Positions 36,308 through 45,273 of a DNA stretch of 64,000 nt are shown here, in pieces (the stretch's first letter is position 1; the number at the start of each line of letters is the position of its first letter). The notes under the pieces are model-generated. The model ran no database searches, was not told the origin of the DNA, and saw only the letters and a list, made by a program, of their open reading frames with translations. Both the position numbers and the translations under genes were made by a program. The stretch is from Chelonobacter oris (lineage in GTDB: Bacteria > Pseudomonadota > Gammaproteobacteria > Enterobacterales > Pasteurellaceae): NCBI RefSeq assembly GCF_000772535.1, contig NZ_JSUM01000013.1:1-64000 (forward strand), given 5' to 3'.

Positions 36308-37972
36308 ATGTCTGATAAGCAATTAAAAATGAGTTTTCAGCCGACTGTAATCGAACATCTCGGCGTAAAAATGTATTCTCATACCATCCCTGCTATTGCA
36401 GAGTTGGTGGCGAATGCTTACGATGCGGGCGCAACGGTAGCTGAAGTTCTTCTTTACGATAAACCTGAACATAAAATTGTAATACGGGATGACGGAATAG
36501 GTATGAGCTTTGATGAAATCAATGATTTTTATTTGAAAATCGGTCGTAATCGTCGTAAAGAAAATCAAATTTCTTGTCCAAATAGAAAACCGACTGGAAA
36601 AAAAGGGCTCGGCAAGTTAGCCTTATTCGGACTGGGTAATAAAATTGAAATATCCACGATAAAAAACGATGAAAAAGTCACCTTTACATTAGATTATAAA
36701 GAAATTTTAAACAGTGAAGGCGATTACAGCCCTACGTTCGATATTACTGAGGTCAATTCTTCCGACGGCGTCACCCACGGAACAACGATAACGCTTACGG
36801 AATTAACTAAGAAGCAAGGCTACCCTTTAGATAAGTACGTTGAACACCTTGCAAGATTATTCAACTTCACTGATTCTAACTTCATTATTCAAATGTGTTT
36901 AAATGATGGAGAAGTAAAAGTTATAGACAATCATTTGAAATATAAATTCATTACGCCGCAATTTGAATGGAATTATGAAGAATTGATTAAAACGGGGACA
37001 TTAGCGGATAAGGCTGAAAAATACACTTCTTCCGGATTAATAAACGGTAAATTCATCACCACAGAAAAACCGTTGAAAAACAATATGAAAGGCATTACTC
37101 TCTTTGCAAATGGGCGTAGGGTTAACGCTCCCGAATTCTTCAGAAGCAGCGAATCTAGCCATTTTTATTCTTATCTGACCGGTTGGTTAAACGTCGATTT
37201 TATTGACGATGATAACGAAGACTTAATTTCTACGGATAGAACTTCGTTGGACTGGAAACAACCCATTACCACAATGTTAAGGAGTTTCTTAAGCGAAACT
37301 GTCTCTGTAATCGAACGTGATTGGAGAGAGAAAAGAAAAACTGAAAAAGACAAGAGAATGAAAAGCGAAAATAATATTGACATACAGGATTGGCAAAGTA
37401 AATTACCTATTGATATTAAAAATTCGGTTCAGGATATTTTACGGCAGGTCGAAGATTCTGAATTAACGGTATTAGAGCAAGTCGAAGTGGTTAAAGCTTT
37501 ACGCACTTTAGTTCCTGAGTATCCCTATTATCACTGGAGAGGATTGCATACTGAAATCCGGGACTCATCACAAAAATATTATGAAAAAGAAGATTATTAT
37601 AATGCCTTTGCAGAAAGTGCCAAAAGATATGTTGCTAATACTCGAAAAAAGTCTGGATGTACACAATCCAAAGACCAAGGATTGATGGGAGAAGTGTTTG
37701 GTATAGCAAGGGATGGTAAGAAAAAATTAAAGGTTACAAAGAAATATAAAGAATTAAATCAAAATGTATTTTCAGAAGATACTTTAACTTCAATAGAAGA
37801 GGGACAGAAGTATCTTTCTATGGGAATAATAAGCGGATGTAGAAATCCTATAGCACATTCTGAAATTAAAGATTTAAAGAATTCTGGGCTTTTTAATGAA
37901 AAAGATTGTCTAGATGCATTAGGATTGCTTTCACACTTACAAAGAAGATTAGATGATTCCGAATTAGAATAA
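36308..37972 (+). CDS. MORC/MutL-like GHKL ATPase with TIGR02391-type C-terminus
   Basis: The 554-aa product has a GHKL ATP-binding fold: N-box ELVANAYDAGA (Glu32, Asn36), IRDDGIGMSF (Asp62), and the lid GKKGLGKLALFGLG (97-110). A second domain with KNNMKGITLFANGRRVN follows. The C-terminal 120 residues (AKRYVANTRKKSGCTQSKDQ ... GIISGCRNPIAHSE) match the TIGR02391 (Ymh-like) type. GHKL ATPases of this kind are known beside methyltransferases and nucleases in restriction operons and are relatives of eukaryotic MORC proteins. Probably an ATP-driven clamp or sensor on DNA. 22 bp after the methyltransferase. Confidence 0.84.
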   Translation: MSDKQLKMSFQPTVIEHLGVKMYSHTIPAIAELVANAYDAGATVAEVLLYDKPEHKIVIRDDGIGMSFDEINDFYLKIGRNRRKENQISCPNRKPTGKKGLGKLALFGLGNKIEISTIKNDEKVTFTLDYKEILNSEGDYSPTFDITEVNSSDGVTHGTTITLTELTKKQGYPLDKYVEHLARLFNFTDSNFIIQMCLNDGEVKVIDNHLKYKFITPQFEWNYEELIKTGTLADKAEKYTSSGLINGKFITTEKPLKNNMKGITLFANGRRVNAPEFFRSSESSHFYSYLTGWLNVDFIDDDNEDLISTDRTSLDWKQPITTMLRSFLSETVSVIERDWREKRKTEKDKRMKSENNIDIQDWQSKLPIDIKNSVQDILRQVEDSELTVLEQVEVVKALRTLVPEYPYYHWRGLHTEIRDSSQKYYEKEDYYNAFAESAKRYVANTRKKSGCTQSKDQGLMGEVFGIARDGKKKLKVTKKYKELNQNVFSEDTLTSIEEGQKYLSMGIISGCRNPIAHSEIKDLKNSGLFNEKDCLDALGLLSHLQRRLDDSELE

Positions 37973-37978
37973 TTTGAG

Positions 37979-38413
37979 ATGACTGATATTTTCTCTCCGA
38001 AAAAACGTTCCGAAATCATGTCGAAGGTTAAAAGTAAAAATACCAAACCCGAGATATTAGTCGGGACGTTTTTATTTTCAAAGGGATTTCGGTATCGAAA
38101 GAACGATAAACGATATACCGATGTTCCCGATATTGTTTTGCCTAAATACAAAACCGTCATATTTGTACACGGCTGTTTTTGGCACGGGCATACCTGCCCT
38201 AGGGGAAATCTTCCAAGTAGTAATCGTGAATTTTGGCAAGAAAAAATAACGAAAAATAAAAAACGGGATGTAAGAAGCTGCAACTCACTTGAAGATTTAG
38301 GATTTAAAGTTATCGTTATTTGGGAATGTGAGTTGAAAAATAAGACGTTACGCGAAGCTCGTTTACTTCGGCTTATCGATGAAATCAGAAACGCCGCCCA
38401 AACCGCACTTTGA
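37979..38413 (+). CDS. vsr: Very-short-patch repair endonuclease Vsr
   Basis: The 144-aa product aligns in numbering with E. coli Vsr: Asp51 in VPDIVLPKY, His64, Cys66, His69, His71 and Cys73 in FVHGCFWHGHTC, and EKITKNKKRD. Classic Vsr nicks T:G mismatches left by deaminated 5-methylcytosine. Beside a GHKL ATPase it may instead be the restriction nuclease. It starts 6 bp after the ATPase gene. Its last codons (AQTAL, stop) are made by a USS (ACCGCACTT at 38402-38410), part of the composite terminator. Confidence 0.9.
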   Translation: MTDIFSPKKRSEIMSKVKSKNTKPEILVGTFLFSKGFRYRKNDKRYTDVPDIVLPKYKTVIFVHGCFWHGHTCPRGNLPSSNREFWQEKITKNKKRDVRSCNSLEDLGFKVIVIWECELKNKTLREARLLRLIDEIRNAAQTAL

Positions 38414-38440
38414 TAATCCAAGTGCGGTTTCAGACGGCCT
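38402..38440 (+). terminator. Composite USS-USS-DUS hairpin ending the methyltransferase module
   Basis: ACCGCACTT (38402-38410) pairs with AAGTGCGGT (38420-38428), followed directly by TTCAGACGGCCT (38429-38440). The left arm overlaps the vsr stop, so the module's end coincides with a half element. Confidence 0.75.
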
Positions 38441-38460
38441 GACTGATGAACTCGTTAACC

Positions 38461-39564
38461 TTACCGATCCAGCCCTTTTTCTTTCAGCCATGCAGCCGCC
38501 AGCGCAACCAGTTGGCGGTTGTTTTTTTCGCCCATCAGGAAATGTGAGTTGCCGCTGATGCCGATGTCGGGCAGGTGGACGAGGGTGGCGTCGCCGCCGT
38601 GGCGGTTGATGGCGGCCACAAATTGTTTCGCCATTTCCAGCTCGGTGCCCCATTTGTCTTCGCCGACGTGCTCGGAGCCGACCTTGATGTAGTCGCCGTA
38701 ATACAGCACGATCGGCATGCGGGTGAGTTTCAGAAATTCTGCCATCGGCACGCCGAGGGCGGTGGCGCTGAGGGCGGCGAAGCGGGCTTGGGTAACGGCG
38801 GGCATTTCGCTGTCGGGGAAGATAAACGGGGTGCCGCCGGGTTCATAGGCGATGATGGCTTTAACGTTGTCGCTGCGCAAGGCGGTACGCCAGCCGATGG
38901 TGCCGCCCATGGAGTGGGTAACCAGCACGGCGCCGCCGGTTTGTTCGACCAGTTGCGCCAGCACATCGGCGTTCAAATCATTGTCCAGCGGGCCGGAGCC
39001 GATGGTCCAGCTTTGTTGGAATGCCTGATAATGAGCTTCGCCGCTCGGAAATTGGGCGTTGGCCACAGCTTCGCCTTGGGCGTTGTAATGCCCGATGCGC
39101 GAGAGCAGGTAGAGGGTTTTGTCGCCGTACATCGGGTTGGCTGCCCACGGCGTGTCGGGCGTAACCGCTTGGGTCGACAGATTGGCTTCGCCGCTGCGGG
39201 GCTGGTCGAGCAGATACACGCTGTAGCCTTGTTTCAGAAACAAGGTGTTGAAGCCGTCGCGCCCGTCGACGGTAGATTCCCACGTGCGCTTCGATTGTGC
39301 GCCGCCGTGCTGGAAAATCAGCGGATAAGGCTTGGCGTTGACCGGCGTTTGGTAGCTGACGTAGGCGAAATCGCCATAAGCCCGCTGGCCTTGCGGTGAA
39401 ATGAAATGATCGGGGCTGAACGTGCCGGGGTGGGTGATGTAGCGCCCGCCCACGGTAAAGCTGCCTTGTTTGGCGAGATGAATCGCTTGCGGATCAAGCT
39501 GTTGGCAGCCCGCCAACGCCAGCGATAAGGCGGCGAGCAGCCAGGCGGATGTTTTGGCTTTCAT
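38461..39564 (-). CDS. Alpha/beta hydrolase lipoprotein
   Basis: The 367-aa product has signal and lipobox MKAKTSAWLLAALSLALAGC, then the fold: PLIFQHGGAQSKRTW, nucleophile elbow VTHSMGG (Ser) and IGISGNSHFLMGE (His candidate). Paralogue of the secreted hydrolase at 22996-24105 but membrane-anchored. AGAGGAACAGCGC before the ATG at 39564 sets the start. It is followed in reading direction by the methyltransferase module terminator, and preceded 27 bp upstream by an NTF2-like gene on the same strand, so a two-gene unit is likely. Confidence 0.84.
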   Translation of the reverse strand: MKAKTSAWLLAALSLALAGCQQLDPQAIHLAKQGSFTVGGRYITHPGTFSPDHFISPQGQRAYGDFAYVSYQTPVNAKPYPLIFQHGGAQSKRTWESTVDGRDGFNTLFLKQGYSVYLLDQPRSGEANLSTQAVTPDTPWAANPMYGDKTLYLLSRIGHYNAQGEAVANAQFPSGEAHYQAFQQSWTIGSGPLDNDLNADVLAQLVEQTGGAVLVTHSMGGTIGWRTALRSDNVKAIIAYEPGGTPFIFPDSEMPAVTQARFAALSATALGVPMAEFLKLTRMPIVLYYGDYIKVGSEHVGEDKWGTELEMAKQFVAAINRHGGDATLVHLPDIGISGNSHFLMGEKNNRQLVALAAAWLKEKGLDR

Positions 39565-39591
39565 GCGCTGTTCCTCTTGCGGCACCGGTGC

Positions 39592-40035
39592 TTAAGCGCC
39601 GATTTCGCGGCTGTCGCTGATCATAAAGTTGGCAATGCGTTTTGAAATCAGCCACTTGCCGTCTATTTTGCGGTAGCTGTCCTGATAGCGCACGCTGTGG
39701 CTGTGCAGCACCTGTTTGCCCTCTTGCTCGCCGACCAATTGCACCGCACAATAATTAATCGCATCGGCGCTGTCGCTGCTGTTAAATGTCACCGTGTGCT
39801 GGCCGTTCAAATGGTAAACACGCTCAAAACCCGCCAGAAAATCGGTAAACACTTTTTCAATCTCGCCCCGCCCGTGCATATCGGCAAATAATTCGCCGCC
39901 GATATAGGTGGTGACTTGCGCATCTTCGGTAAACAGCGGCATCTGCTCCGCCACCCGTTTTTCATCAGCCAAGTTGGAGAACGTGTCTACCAAATCTTTT
40001 AACGCTTGGCGCTCGATCAGTTGTTCTAAAGTCAT
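39592..40035 (-). CDS. NTF2-like (SnoaL-type) protein
   Basis: The 147-aa product is a single cone-shaped NTF2 fold: MTLEQLIERQALKDLVDTFS, LFTEDAQVTTYIGGE, and a late SYRKIDGKWLISKRIANF strand. Family members bind or isomerise small molecules; the substrate is unknown. AAAGGA precedes the ATG at 40035. First gene of a likely unit with the downstream hydrolase lipoprotein, which may act in the same pathway. Confidence 0.82.
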   Translation of the reverse strand: MTLEQLIERQALKDLVDTFSNLADEKRVAEQMPLFTEDAQVTTYIGGELFADMHGRGEIEKVFTDFLAGFERVYHLNGQHTVTFNSSDSADAINYCAVQLVGEQEGKQVLHSHSVRYQDSYRKIDGKWLISKRIANFMISDSREIGA

Positions 40036-40205
40036 TTTCTTTTCCTTTAATCGTGAAATCAATCGGTTGACAGCCCGTCACATAGCCGTCGATGGGATTT
40101 ATCATAAGCAGAAACAGCCGGCTTGACTAGCGGGGCAATGCTCATAGAAATCATGAGGGAAATTCATGAATTGAATGGTTGCCTTAGGATTCTCTCGTGA
40201 AGAAC

Positions 40206-40243
40206 AGGCCGTCTGAAACCGCACTTTGGCTTTCAGACGGCCT
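40206..40243. terminator. Composite DUS-USS-DUS hairpin (38-bp element, copy B)
   Basis: An exact reverse complement of the element at 25382-25419: AGGCCGTCTGAAA, loop CCGCACTTTGGC, TTTCAGACGGCCT. A half element (ACCGCACTTTGGCTTTTCAGACGGCCT) follows at 40373-40399. Confidence 0.85.
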
Positions 40244-40372
40244 TTAACGATTGTTTTAATCAATCTGCTTATCAGCAAACGATTGGCTGTGTTTATCCTC
40301 ATTCACAAACATAAGCGGACAGGCGGCATATGGTTTTCAGCCTGCCCGCTTGTCGGCTTGTATCGATAAAAA

Positions 40373-40399
40373 ACCGCACTTTGGCTTTTCAGACGGCCT
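40373..40399. terminator. USS-DUS half element after LysR gene
   Basis: ACCGCACTT (40373-40381), GGCTT and TTCAGACGGCCT. It matches the right half of the 38-bp element. It abuts the stop of the minus-strand LysR gene (TCA at 40399-40401). Confidence 0.6.
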
Positions 40400-41328
40400 C
40401 AGCCTGCCGATGGCTGCGCCGCCTGCGCCCGATACCACGGCATTTGGGGGATTTGCTGCGCCAGAAAATCAATCCACACGGCGGTGCGGGCGGATAAGGT
40501 GCGGTGGCGGTAATACACGGCGTAGAGCGGTTGGGTAACGGTTTGCTGCTGCGCCGGCAACACCGGCACCAGCGTGCCGTTTTGGCGGTCTTGCCAGGTC
40601 ATCAGCTCGGAAAGGCAGACGATGCCGTTGCCGGCGAGGGCAAGGTGGCGCAGGGTTTCGCCGCCGGAAGCCCGAATGGCGGGTTCGATCTCCAGCAGCC
40701 TGCCGTTGTGGTCGAGAAGCGGCCATTGGTTGAGCGAGGCGGGGCTGCGGAAGCCGAGCAATGCGTGGCGTGCCAAATCGGCGCTGGTTTGCGGCGTGCC
40801 GTGTTGCGCCAGATAGGCGGGCGCAGCCAGCACGCAGACGGCGGTGTGCCCGAGCAGACGGGCGTGCATGGCGGAATCTTGCAGGCGGCCGATGCGCAGG
40901 GCGACATCGGTGCGCGCTTCGATTAAGTCAATCAGGTTGTCGTTGCTGTCGAGCTCGATGTCGATCTGTGGATATTGGCGGCGGAATTCGTGCAGCAGCG
41001 GCGCGAGCACGTGCAGCATCACCGGCACCGACGTGTTCACCCGCAACAGGCCGCCGGCTTCGGCGCGCCGCATCGCCAACCGCTCTTCGGTCAGGTGTAC
41101 TTCATCCAGTATCCGCCGCGCTTGTGCCAACAGCAGCCGCCCTTCATCGGAGAGCTGCATACGGCGGGTGCTGCGTTGCAACAGCGTCAGTTGCAGGTTG
41201 CCCTCCAGCCGTGCAAGCTGGCGGCTCACTGCCGACACGGGCAAATCAAGCCGTGCCGCTGCGCCGCTGAGCGAGCCGCTGTCGACAATCTGCACAAAGA
41301 TATTCAAGGCGTCTAAATCCAGTTTCAT
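40399..41328 (-). CDS. LysR-family regulator
   Basis: The 309-aa product starts MKLDLDALNIFVQIVDSGSL, with winged-helix AARLDLPVSAVSRQLARLEG and a substrate domain from about residue 90. It resembles the large CrgA/DmlR-like group. It diverges from an MFS drug-efflux-like gene with 113 bp between, the usual layout for control of the neighbour. Its stop lies against a USS-DUS half element. Confidence 0.89.
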   Translation of the reverse strand: MKLDLDALNIFVQIVDSGSLSGAAARLDLPVSAVSRQLARLEGNLQLTLLQRSTRRMQLSDEGRLLLAQARRILDEVHLTEERLAMRRAEAGGLLRVNTSVPVMLHVLAPLLHEFRRQYPQIDIELDSNDNLIDLIEARTDVALRIGRLQDSAMHARLLGHTAVCVLAAPAYLAQHGTPQTSADLARHALLGFRSPASLNQWPLLDHNGRLLEIEPAIRASGGETLRHLALAGNGIVCLSELMTWQDRQNGTLVPVLPAQQQTVTQPLYAVYYRHRTLSARTAVWIDFLAQQIPQMPWYRAQAAQPSAG

Positions 41329-41441
41329 GCTATTTTTGCGGTTTTTGTAAAAGTAATTTGCATATTACCGTGTTTTTTCGCAAAGATAAATGCGGCATGA
41401 TGCCCTCTGTTGCATCTGAATCCGTCAAAGAGGAAAAAATC

Positions 41442-42611
41442 ATGCCGCTTGCTTTGTTTGCATTAATGCTCGGTGCGTTTGCCATCGGCACCACCGAATT
41501 TGTGATTGTCGGGCTGCTGCCCACCATTGCCGCCGATTTGGGCGTTACCCTGCCTTCCGCCGGGCTGGCGGTGAGCCTGTATGCCTTGTCGGTTGCCGTC
41601 AGCGCGCCGCTGCTGACCGCCGCCACCGCCCGCTGGCCGCGCAAAAATGTGCTGCTGATGCTGATGGCCGTTTTTGTGGTCGGCAACCTGCTTGCCTGGC
41701 AGGCGACGGGCTTTGCCACTTTGCTGAGCGCCCGTGTGGTCACCGGGCTGGCGCACGGGGTGTTTTTCTCGATCGGCGCCACCATTGCCACTCAATTGGT
41801 CGCCAAAGAAAAAGCCGCCCAAGCGATTGCGATGATGTTTACCGGGCTGACCGTGGCGCTGGTTACCGGCGTGCCGCTGGGCACATTTATCGGCCAACAT
41901 TTGGGCTGGCAAACCACGTTTTTAATCGTGTCGGCACTGGGCGTGGCGGCGTTTGCCGGCAGTCTGCTGTTTATCCCGCGCCAATTGCAGCAAAGCACCC
42001 CGCCCACCCGCAGGCAGCAGCTGGCGGTGCTGACTTCGCCGCGCCTGTGGCAGGTGTATGCGATGACCGTGATCGGCTACGGCGGCACTTTTGTGTTGTT
42101 TACCTTTCTGACGCCGATACTGCAACAGCTGGGCGGCTTCGGCAATAACGCCGTCAGCCTGATGCTGGTGGCTTACGGCACCGCCGTGGCAAGCGGCAAC
42201 ATTCTCGGCGCCAAGCTGGCCGACCGCAGCGGCGCACGCACGGCCTTGAAAATTTTGTTTGCCGCGCAGGTGTGGGTGTTGCTGTCGTTTATCCTCACCG
42301 CAACCCACCCCGCCGCCCTCGCCGTCAGCACCATCCTGCTCGGGCTGACCAGCTTCGCCACCGTGCCGCCGCTGCAACTGCTGGTGGTGCAGCAAGCGCA
42401 GCAAGACGCCCCGCAAGCGGTTGAAGTGGCCTCCGGTTTCAACATCGCCGCCTTCAATCTGGGCATCACCTTCGGCGCCGCCCTCGGCGGACAAATCGTA
42501 GCGCACAGCAGCCTGATCCACACCGCCTGGGCCGGCGCCCTGCTGCTGACCATCGCCGCACTGATGGCCGGCCACCGCCACAAAACCACCCCCACACCCA
42601 CCCGCGCTTGA
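41442..42611 (+). CDS. MFS transporter, DHA1/AraJ-like
   Basis: The 389-aa twelve-segment carrier has the typical start LALFALMLGAFAIGTTEFVIVG and VSLYALSVAVSAPLLTAATARWPRK (motif A region). VVTGLAHGVFFSIG and GVPLGTFIGQHLGW (motif C-like) follow. The group exports sugars, arabinose analogues or drugs. AGAGGAAAAAATC before the ATG at 41442 sets the start; a longer frame opens at 41358. The LysR gene facing it is the likely regulator. Confidence 0.88.
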   Translation: MPLALFALMLGAFAIGTTEFVIVGLLPTIAADLGVTLPSAGLAVSLYALSVAVSAPLLTAATARWPRKNVLLMLMAVFVVGNLLAWQATGFATLLSARVVTGLAHGVFFSIGATIATQLVAKEKAAQAIAMMFTGLTVALVTGVPLGTFIGQHLGWQTTFLIVSALGVAAFAGSLLFIPRQLQQSTPPTRRQQLAVLTSPRLWQVYAMTVIGYGGTFVLFTFLTPILQQLGGFGNNAVSLMLVAYGTAVASGNILGAKLADRSGARTALKILFAAQVWVLLSFILTATHPAALAVSTILLGLTSFATVPPLQLLVVQQAQQDAPQAVEVASGFNIAAFNLGITFGAALGGQIVAHSSLIHTAWAGALLLTIAALMAGHRHKTTPTPTRA

Positions 42612-42646
42612 GCAGGCGGAAAGGCTCAATAGGCTTGACTAAGGAA

Positions 42647-42693
42647 AGGCCGTCTGAAAATGCACTGATACAAAGTGCAGTTTCAGACGGTCT
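42647..42693. terminator. Degenerate composite hairpin with paired changes
   Basis: AGGCCGTCTGAAAA, TGCACT (42661-42666), GATACAA, AGTGCA and TTTCAGACGGTCT. Both USS cores have changed in step (the usual CCGCACT is TGCACT, and AGTGCGG is AGTGCAG), so the stem is kept while the USS is lost. It lies between the convergent MFS and cupin/CMD genes. Confidence 0.7.
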
Positions 42694-42723
42694 CGTTTTT
42701 AGCCTATATTGTTATTTGCCTTA

Positions 42724-43860
42724 CTACCGATTCAACACCTCGCGTGCGTGTTGGGCGGCGGTGGGGTTGGCTTGGGCGGCGAAGGTGTCGAGCATTCGTT
42801 CCAGTTGGGCTTGGCTCACGCCGAGGTTTTGGGTGTTGCGAAAATGGGAGGCGAGTTGTGCTTCGACGCCCGGGCCGAGTGAGGCGATGGTGGCGAGTAC
42901 CACCAGCTCGCGGTCGACATAGCTGAGGGTGTCGCGGCTGAACAGGTAGCCGAACAGGTTGGCTTTGAGGGCGTAATCGATGCCTTCGCTGTCGAATAAG
43001 AGGCTGTTGCCGGCGGCGCGGCTGCCCATGTCGGTTAATGCTTGTATGCCTTTGTGGTAGTTGTTGCTCTGGTCGGCTTCGGTGGCGGCTTGGCTTGGTT
43101 TGCCCGGCGGGTCTTGAATGCCGTTGTCTGCCCGCTCTTTGAGCAGGTTGTTAAAGGTGGTCAGGCCGTTCAGGGCTCTGGGAAAGCCGGCGTAGGCGTG
43201 CAGGTGGGTGAAGATTTCGCGGATTTCGTTTACGCTTAAGCCTTGTGCCAAGCCGTTTTCAAGTGCGGTTTTCAGTTTGGCGGTGTTGCCCTCGGCGGTG
43301 AGGGCGGCAATCGGCACAATGGCGAGCTGGCGCGCGGTCAGTGGGGTGGTTTGTTGCACGCTGTGGTTTGCTTGGGCTTGGAAGGCGGTGAGGGTGGCGG
43401 GGTCGACGGCTTCCAGCCAGGTGGTTTGATTGCCGGCGGCATTGGGGCTGATGGTGATGTGCGCCATGCTGCGGTTGGGGGCGGCGCCGTGCCAGTGTTT
43501 GACATCCGGCGGAAACCACACGGCATCGCCTTTTTTCACGGCTTGAATCGGTTTGCCCCATTCTTGCACCAGCCCTTCGCCTGCGGTGATGATCAGGTAT
43601 TGGCCGTTGCTGTGGCGGTGCCAGTGGTTGATGGTGCCGCTGTCGAATTCGACAATCGCCCAGCCGTCGGCGCTTTGGTCGACGGTGGGATAGCGGGCGA
43701 AACGGGCTTTGCCGCTGAAATAGGCGCTCGGCGCATCGGTGTATGGTAAGGCGGATTGCGGCAGGTGTTGCAGCTCGGCGGCGCCTTTGAAATCGGCGGC
43801 GAAGGCGCTGCCTGCCAGTGTTAGCCCTAGCCCCAATGTGGCGTGAAGTGCTTTTTTCAT
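42724..43860 (-). CDS. Secreted cupin / carboxymuconolactone decarboxylase fusion
   Basis: The 378-aa product has a signal peptide (MKKALHATLGLGLTLAGSAFA). The cupin domain (about 60-150) has metal-binding HWHRHSNGQYLIITAGEG and WFPPDVKHWHGAAP. The CMD domain (about 175-375) is split in two repeats, with HLHAYAGFPRALNGLTTFNN and LVVLATIASLGPGVEAQLASH. Separate genes at 62229-62906 and 62944-63354 carry the same two parts. AhpD-like CMD folds can reduce peroxide through CxxC, but no CxxC is seen here. Likely operon with the upstream hydrolase, 16 bp away. Confidence 0.86.
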   Translation of the reverse strand: MKKALHATLGLGLTLAGSAFAADFKGAAELQHLPQSALPYTDAPSAYFSGKARFARYPTVDQSADGWAIVEFDSGTINHWHRHSNGQYLIITAGEGLVQEWGKPIQAVKKGDAVWFPPDVKHWHGAAPNRSMAHITISPNAAGNQTTWLEAVDPATLTAFQAQANHSVQQTTPLTARQLAIVPIAALTAEGNTAKLKTALENGLAQGLSVNEIREIFTHLHAYAGFPRALNGLTTFNNLLKERADNGIQDPPGKPSQAATEADQSNNYHKGIQALTDMGSRAAGNSLLFDSEGIDYALKANLFGYLFSRDTLSYVDRELVVLATIASLGPGVEAQLASHFRNTQNLGVSQAQLERMLDTFAAQANPTAAQHAREVLNR

Positions 43861-43876
43861 TTGCTCTCCTGATGGA

Positions 43877-44968
43877 TTATAGGTTTTTGCCGTAAAAATC
43901 GTTGAGCTTGGTGCTGATTTGGCTGACGTATTCCGGTTTCCAATAGGTTTGGATATGGGTGGCGCCGGGGATCAGAAACAGCTCTTTATTGTTTGTGCCG
44001 GTGGCGTTTTTAAACACTTCTTCGGTCATATACAGGCTGTCGGCCTTGTCGCCCGCCATCATTAACAATGGCTGGTTGATCAGCTCGACTTGGGTGTTGG
44101 CATCAAATGCCATCAAATCCGCCAGGCTGCTGAGGGTGGAATGGGTTTGCGAATTGGGGTGGAAGTGGCTGCGGGCGTAATATTCGTAGCCTTCACGATA
44201 CATTTCAAACGGCAGCGCGGCAATTTGCGCTTCGGTCATACCTGCGGCAAAAGAGGGGGTGTATTGCACTTCGCCGCCGGCGGCTTCTTGCGCACGGGCA
44301 GCGGCGGCTTGTGCCAAACGCGCTTGAATGCTGTCGGTTTGCGAACGCATAAAGCCGTTGCGGCGGGCGTCGCCGCTGTTGAACAGGCTTAGGGTGGCAA
44401 CCGCTTTAAAGCGTTTATCCGCCTGTGCGGCTTTAATCGAATAACCGCCGCCGCCGCAAATGCCGAGCAGGCCGAGGCGGTCGGCGTCGGCGCCGGGATA
44501 TCGGCTGACAAAGTCGGCGGCGGCGCGAATGTCTTCAATGCGGTTTTGCGGTTTGTCGACATAGCGCGGGCTGCCGCCGCTGCCGCCTTGATAAGCGGCG
44601 TCAAAGGCAATGGCGATGTAGCCTTGCTGCGCCAGATTCTGCGCATACAGCCCCGCCACTTGCTCTTTCACGCCGCCGTTGGGGTGCGCCACCACGATGG
44701 CGGGGTATTGTTTATTCGGGTCGTATTGCGCCGGCGTGTAGACATTCGCTGCAATATCAATGCCGTTGATGTGGTATTGCACCGGATGGATGTTGACTTT
44801 GCCCGCTTCGTTGCGGGTAATTGCGCCGCGATACACCAGCCCGAACGGGTTGGCTTGGGCGGTTTGGGTGGCGGCGGTGTTGTCCGCCGAGGTGTCGGCA
44901 TAGCTGTTCATGGTGCTGAATCCTATTAATATGGCCAAGAAAGCGGGTTTGAGTATGCGGTTTTTCAT
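43877..44968 (-). CDS. Secreted dienelactone-hydrolase-like protein
   Basis: The 363-aa product has a signal peptide (start MKNRILKPAFLAILIGFSTM) and an alpha/beta hydrolase fold: YPAIVVAHPNGGVKEQVAGL, FDAAYQGGSGGSPRYVDKP, nucleophile elbow LGICGGGGYS with Cys in place of Ser, and PGATHIQTYW (His). A Cys nucleophile is the hallmark of dienelactone hydrolases. First gene of a probable two-gene operon with the cupin/CMD fusion. A LysR gene faces it across 305 bp. Confidence 0.85.
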   Translation of the reverse strand: MKNRILKPAFLAILIGFSTMNSYADTSADNTAATQTAQANPFGLVYRGAITRNEAGKVNIHPVQYHINGIDIAANVYTPAQYDPNKQYPAIVVAHPNGGVKEQVAGLYAQNLAQQGYIAIAFDAAYQGGSGGSPRYVDKPQNRIEDIRAAADFVSRYPGADADRLGLLGICGGGGYSIKAAQADKRFKAVATLSLFNSGDARRNGFMRSQTDSIQARLAQAAAARAQEAAGGEVQYTPSFAAGMTEAQIAALPFEMYREGYEYYARSHFHPNSQTHSTLSSLADLMAFDANTQVELINQPLLMMAGDKADSLYMTEEVFKNATGTNNKELFLIPGATHIQTYWKPEYVSQISTKLNDFYGKNL

Positions 44969-45273
44969 TGTCTGCTCCGGGCTGTGTGTTTATCAGTGTT
45001 TATCTTAAACGGCTGAATCGTTCGGATAAACCGCCTTTTGCTGAATAAACTGTTTAGCCGTTTGAAACAATATGATTGAGGCCGTCTGAAACCGCACTTG
45101 GCTTGATCGTCGGCGCCACGGCGGCGGAAACCCTTTGCCATTTCGCCCGAAATGGTTAAGATGTAGCGGAATGAAGAAAGAAGTGATACAAGGCGAAGCA
45201 ACGCCGCCGCACTTTTTGTTCATTTCACGATAAAGCCATCTTTGCCCGCCGCATCGCAAGACAGGGGAACATC

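Noticed and set aside
38461-38653. Second minus-strand frame running through the end of the hydrolase gene into the terminator
   Set aside because: It is an alternative frame with no start of its own and Pro/Arg-rich sequence.
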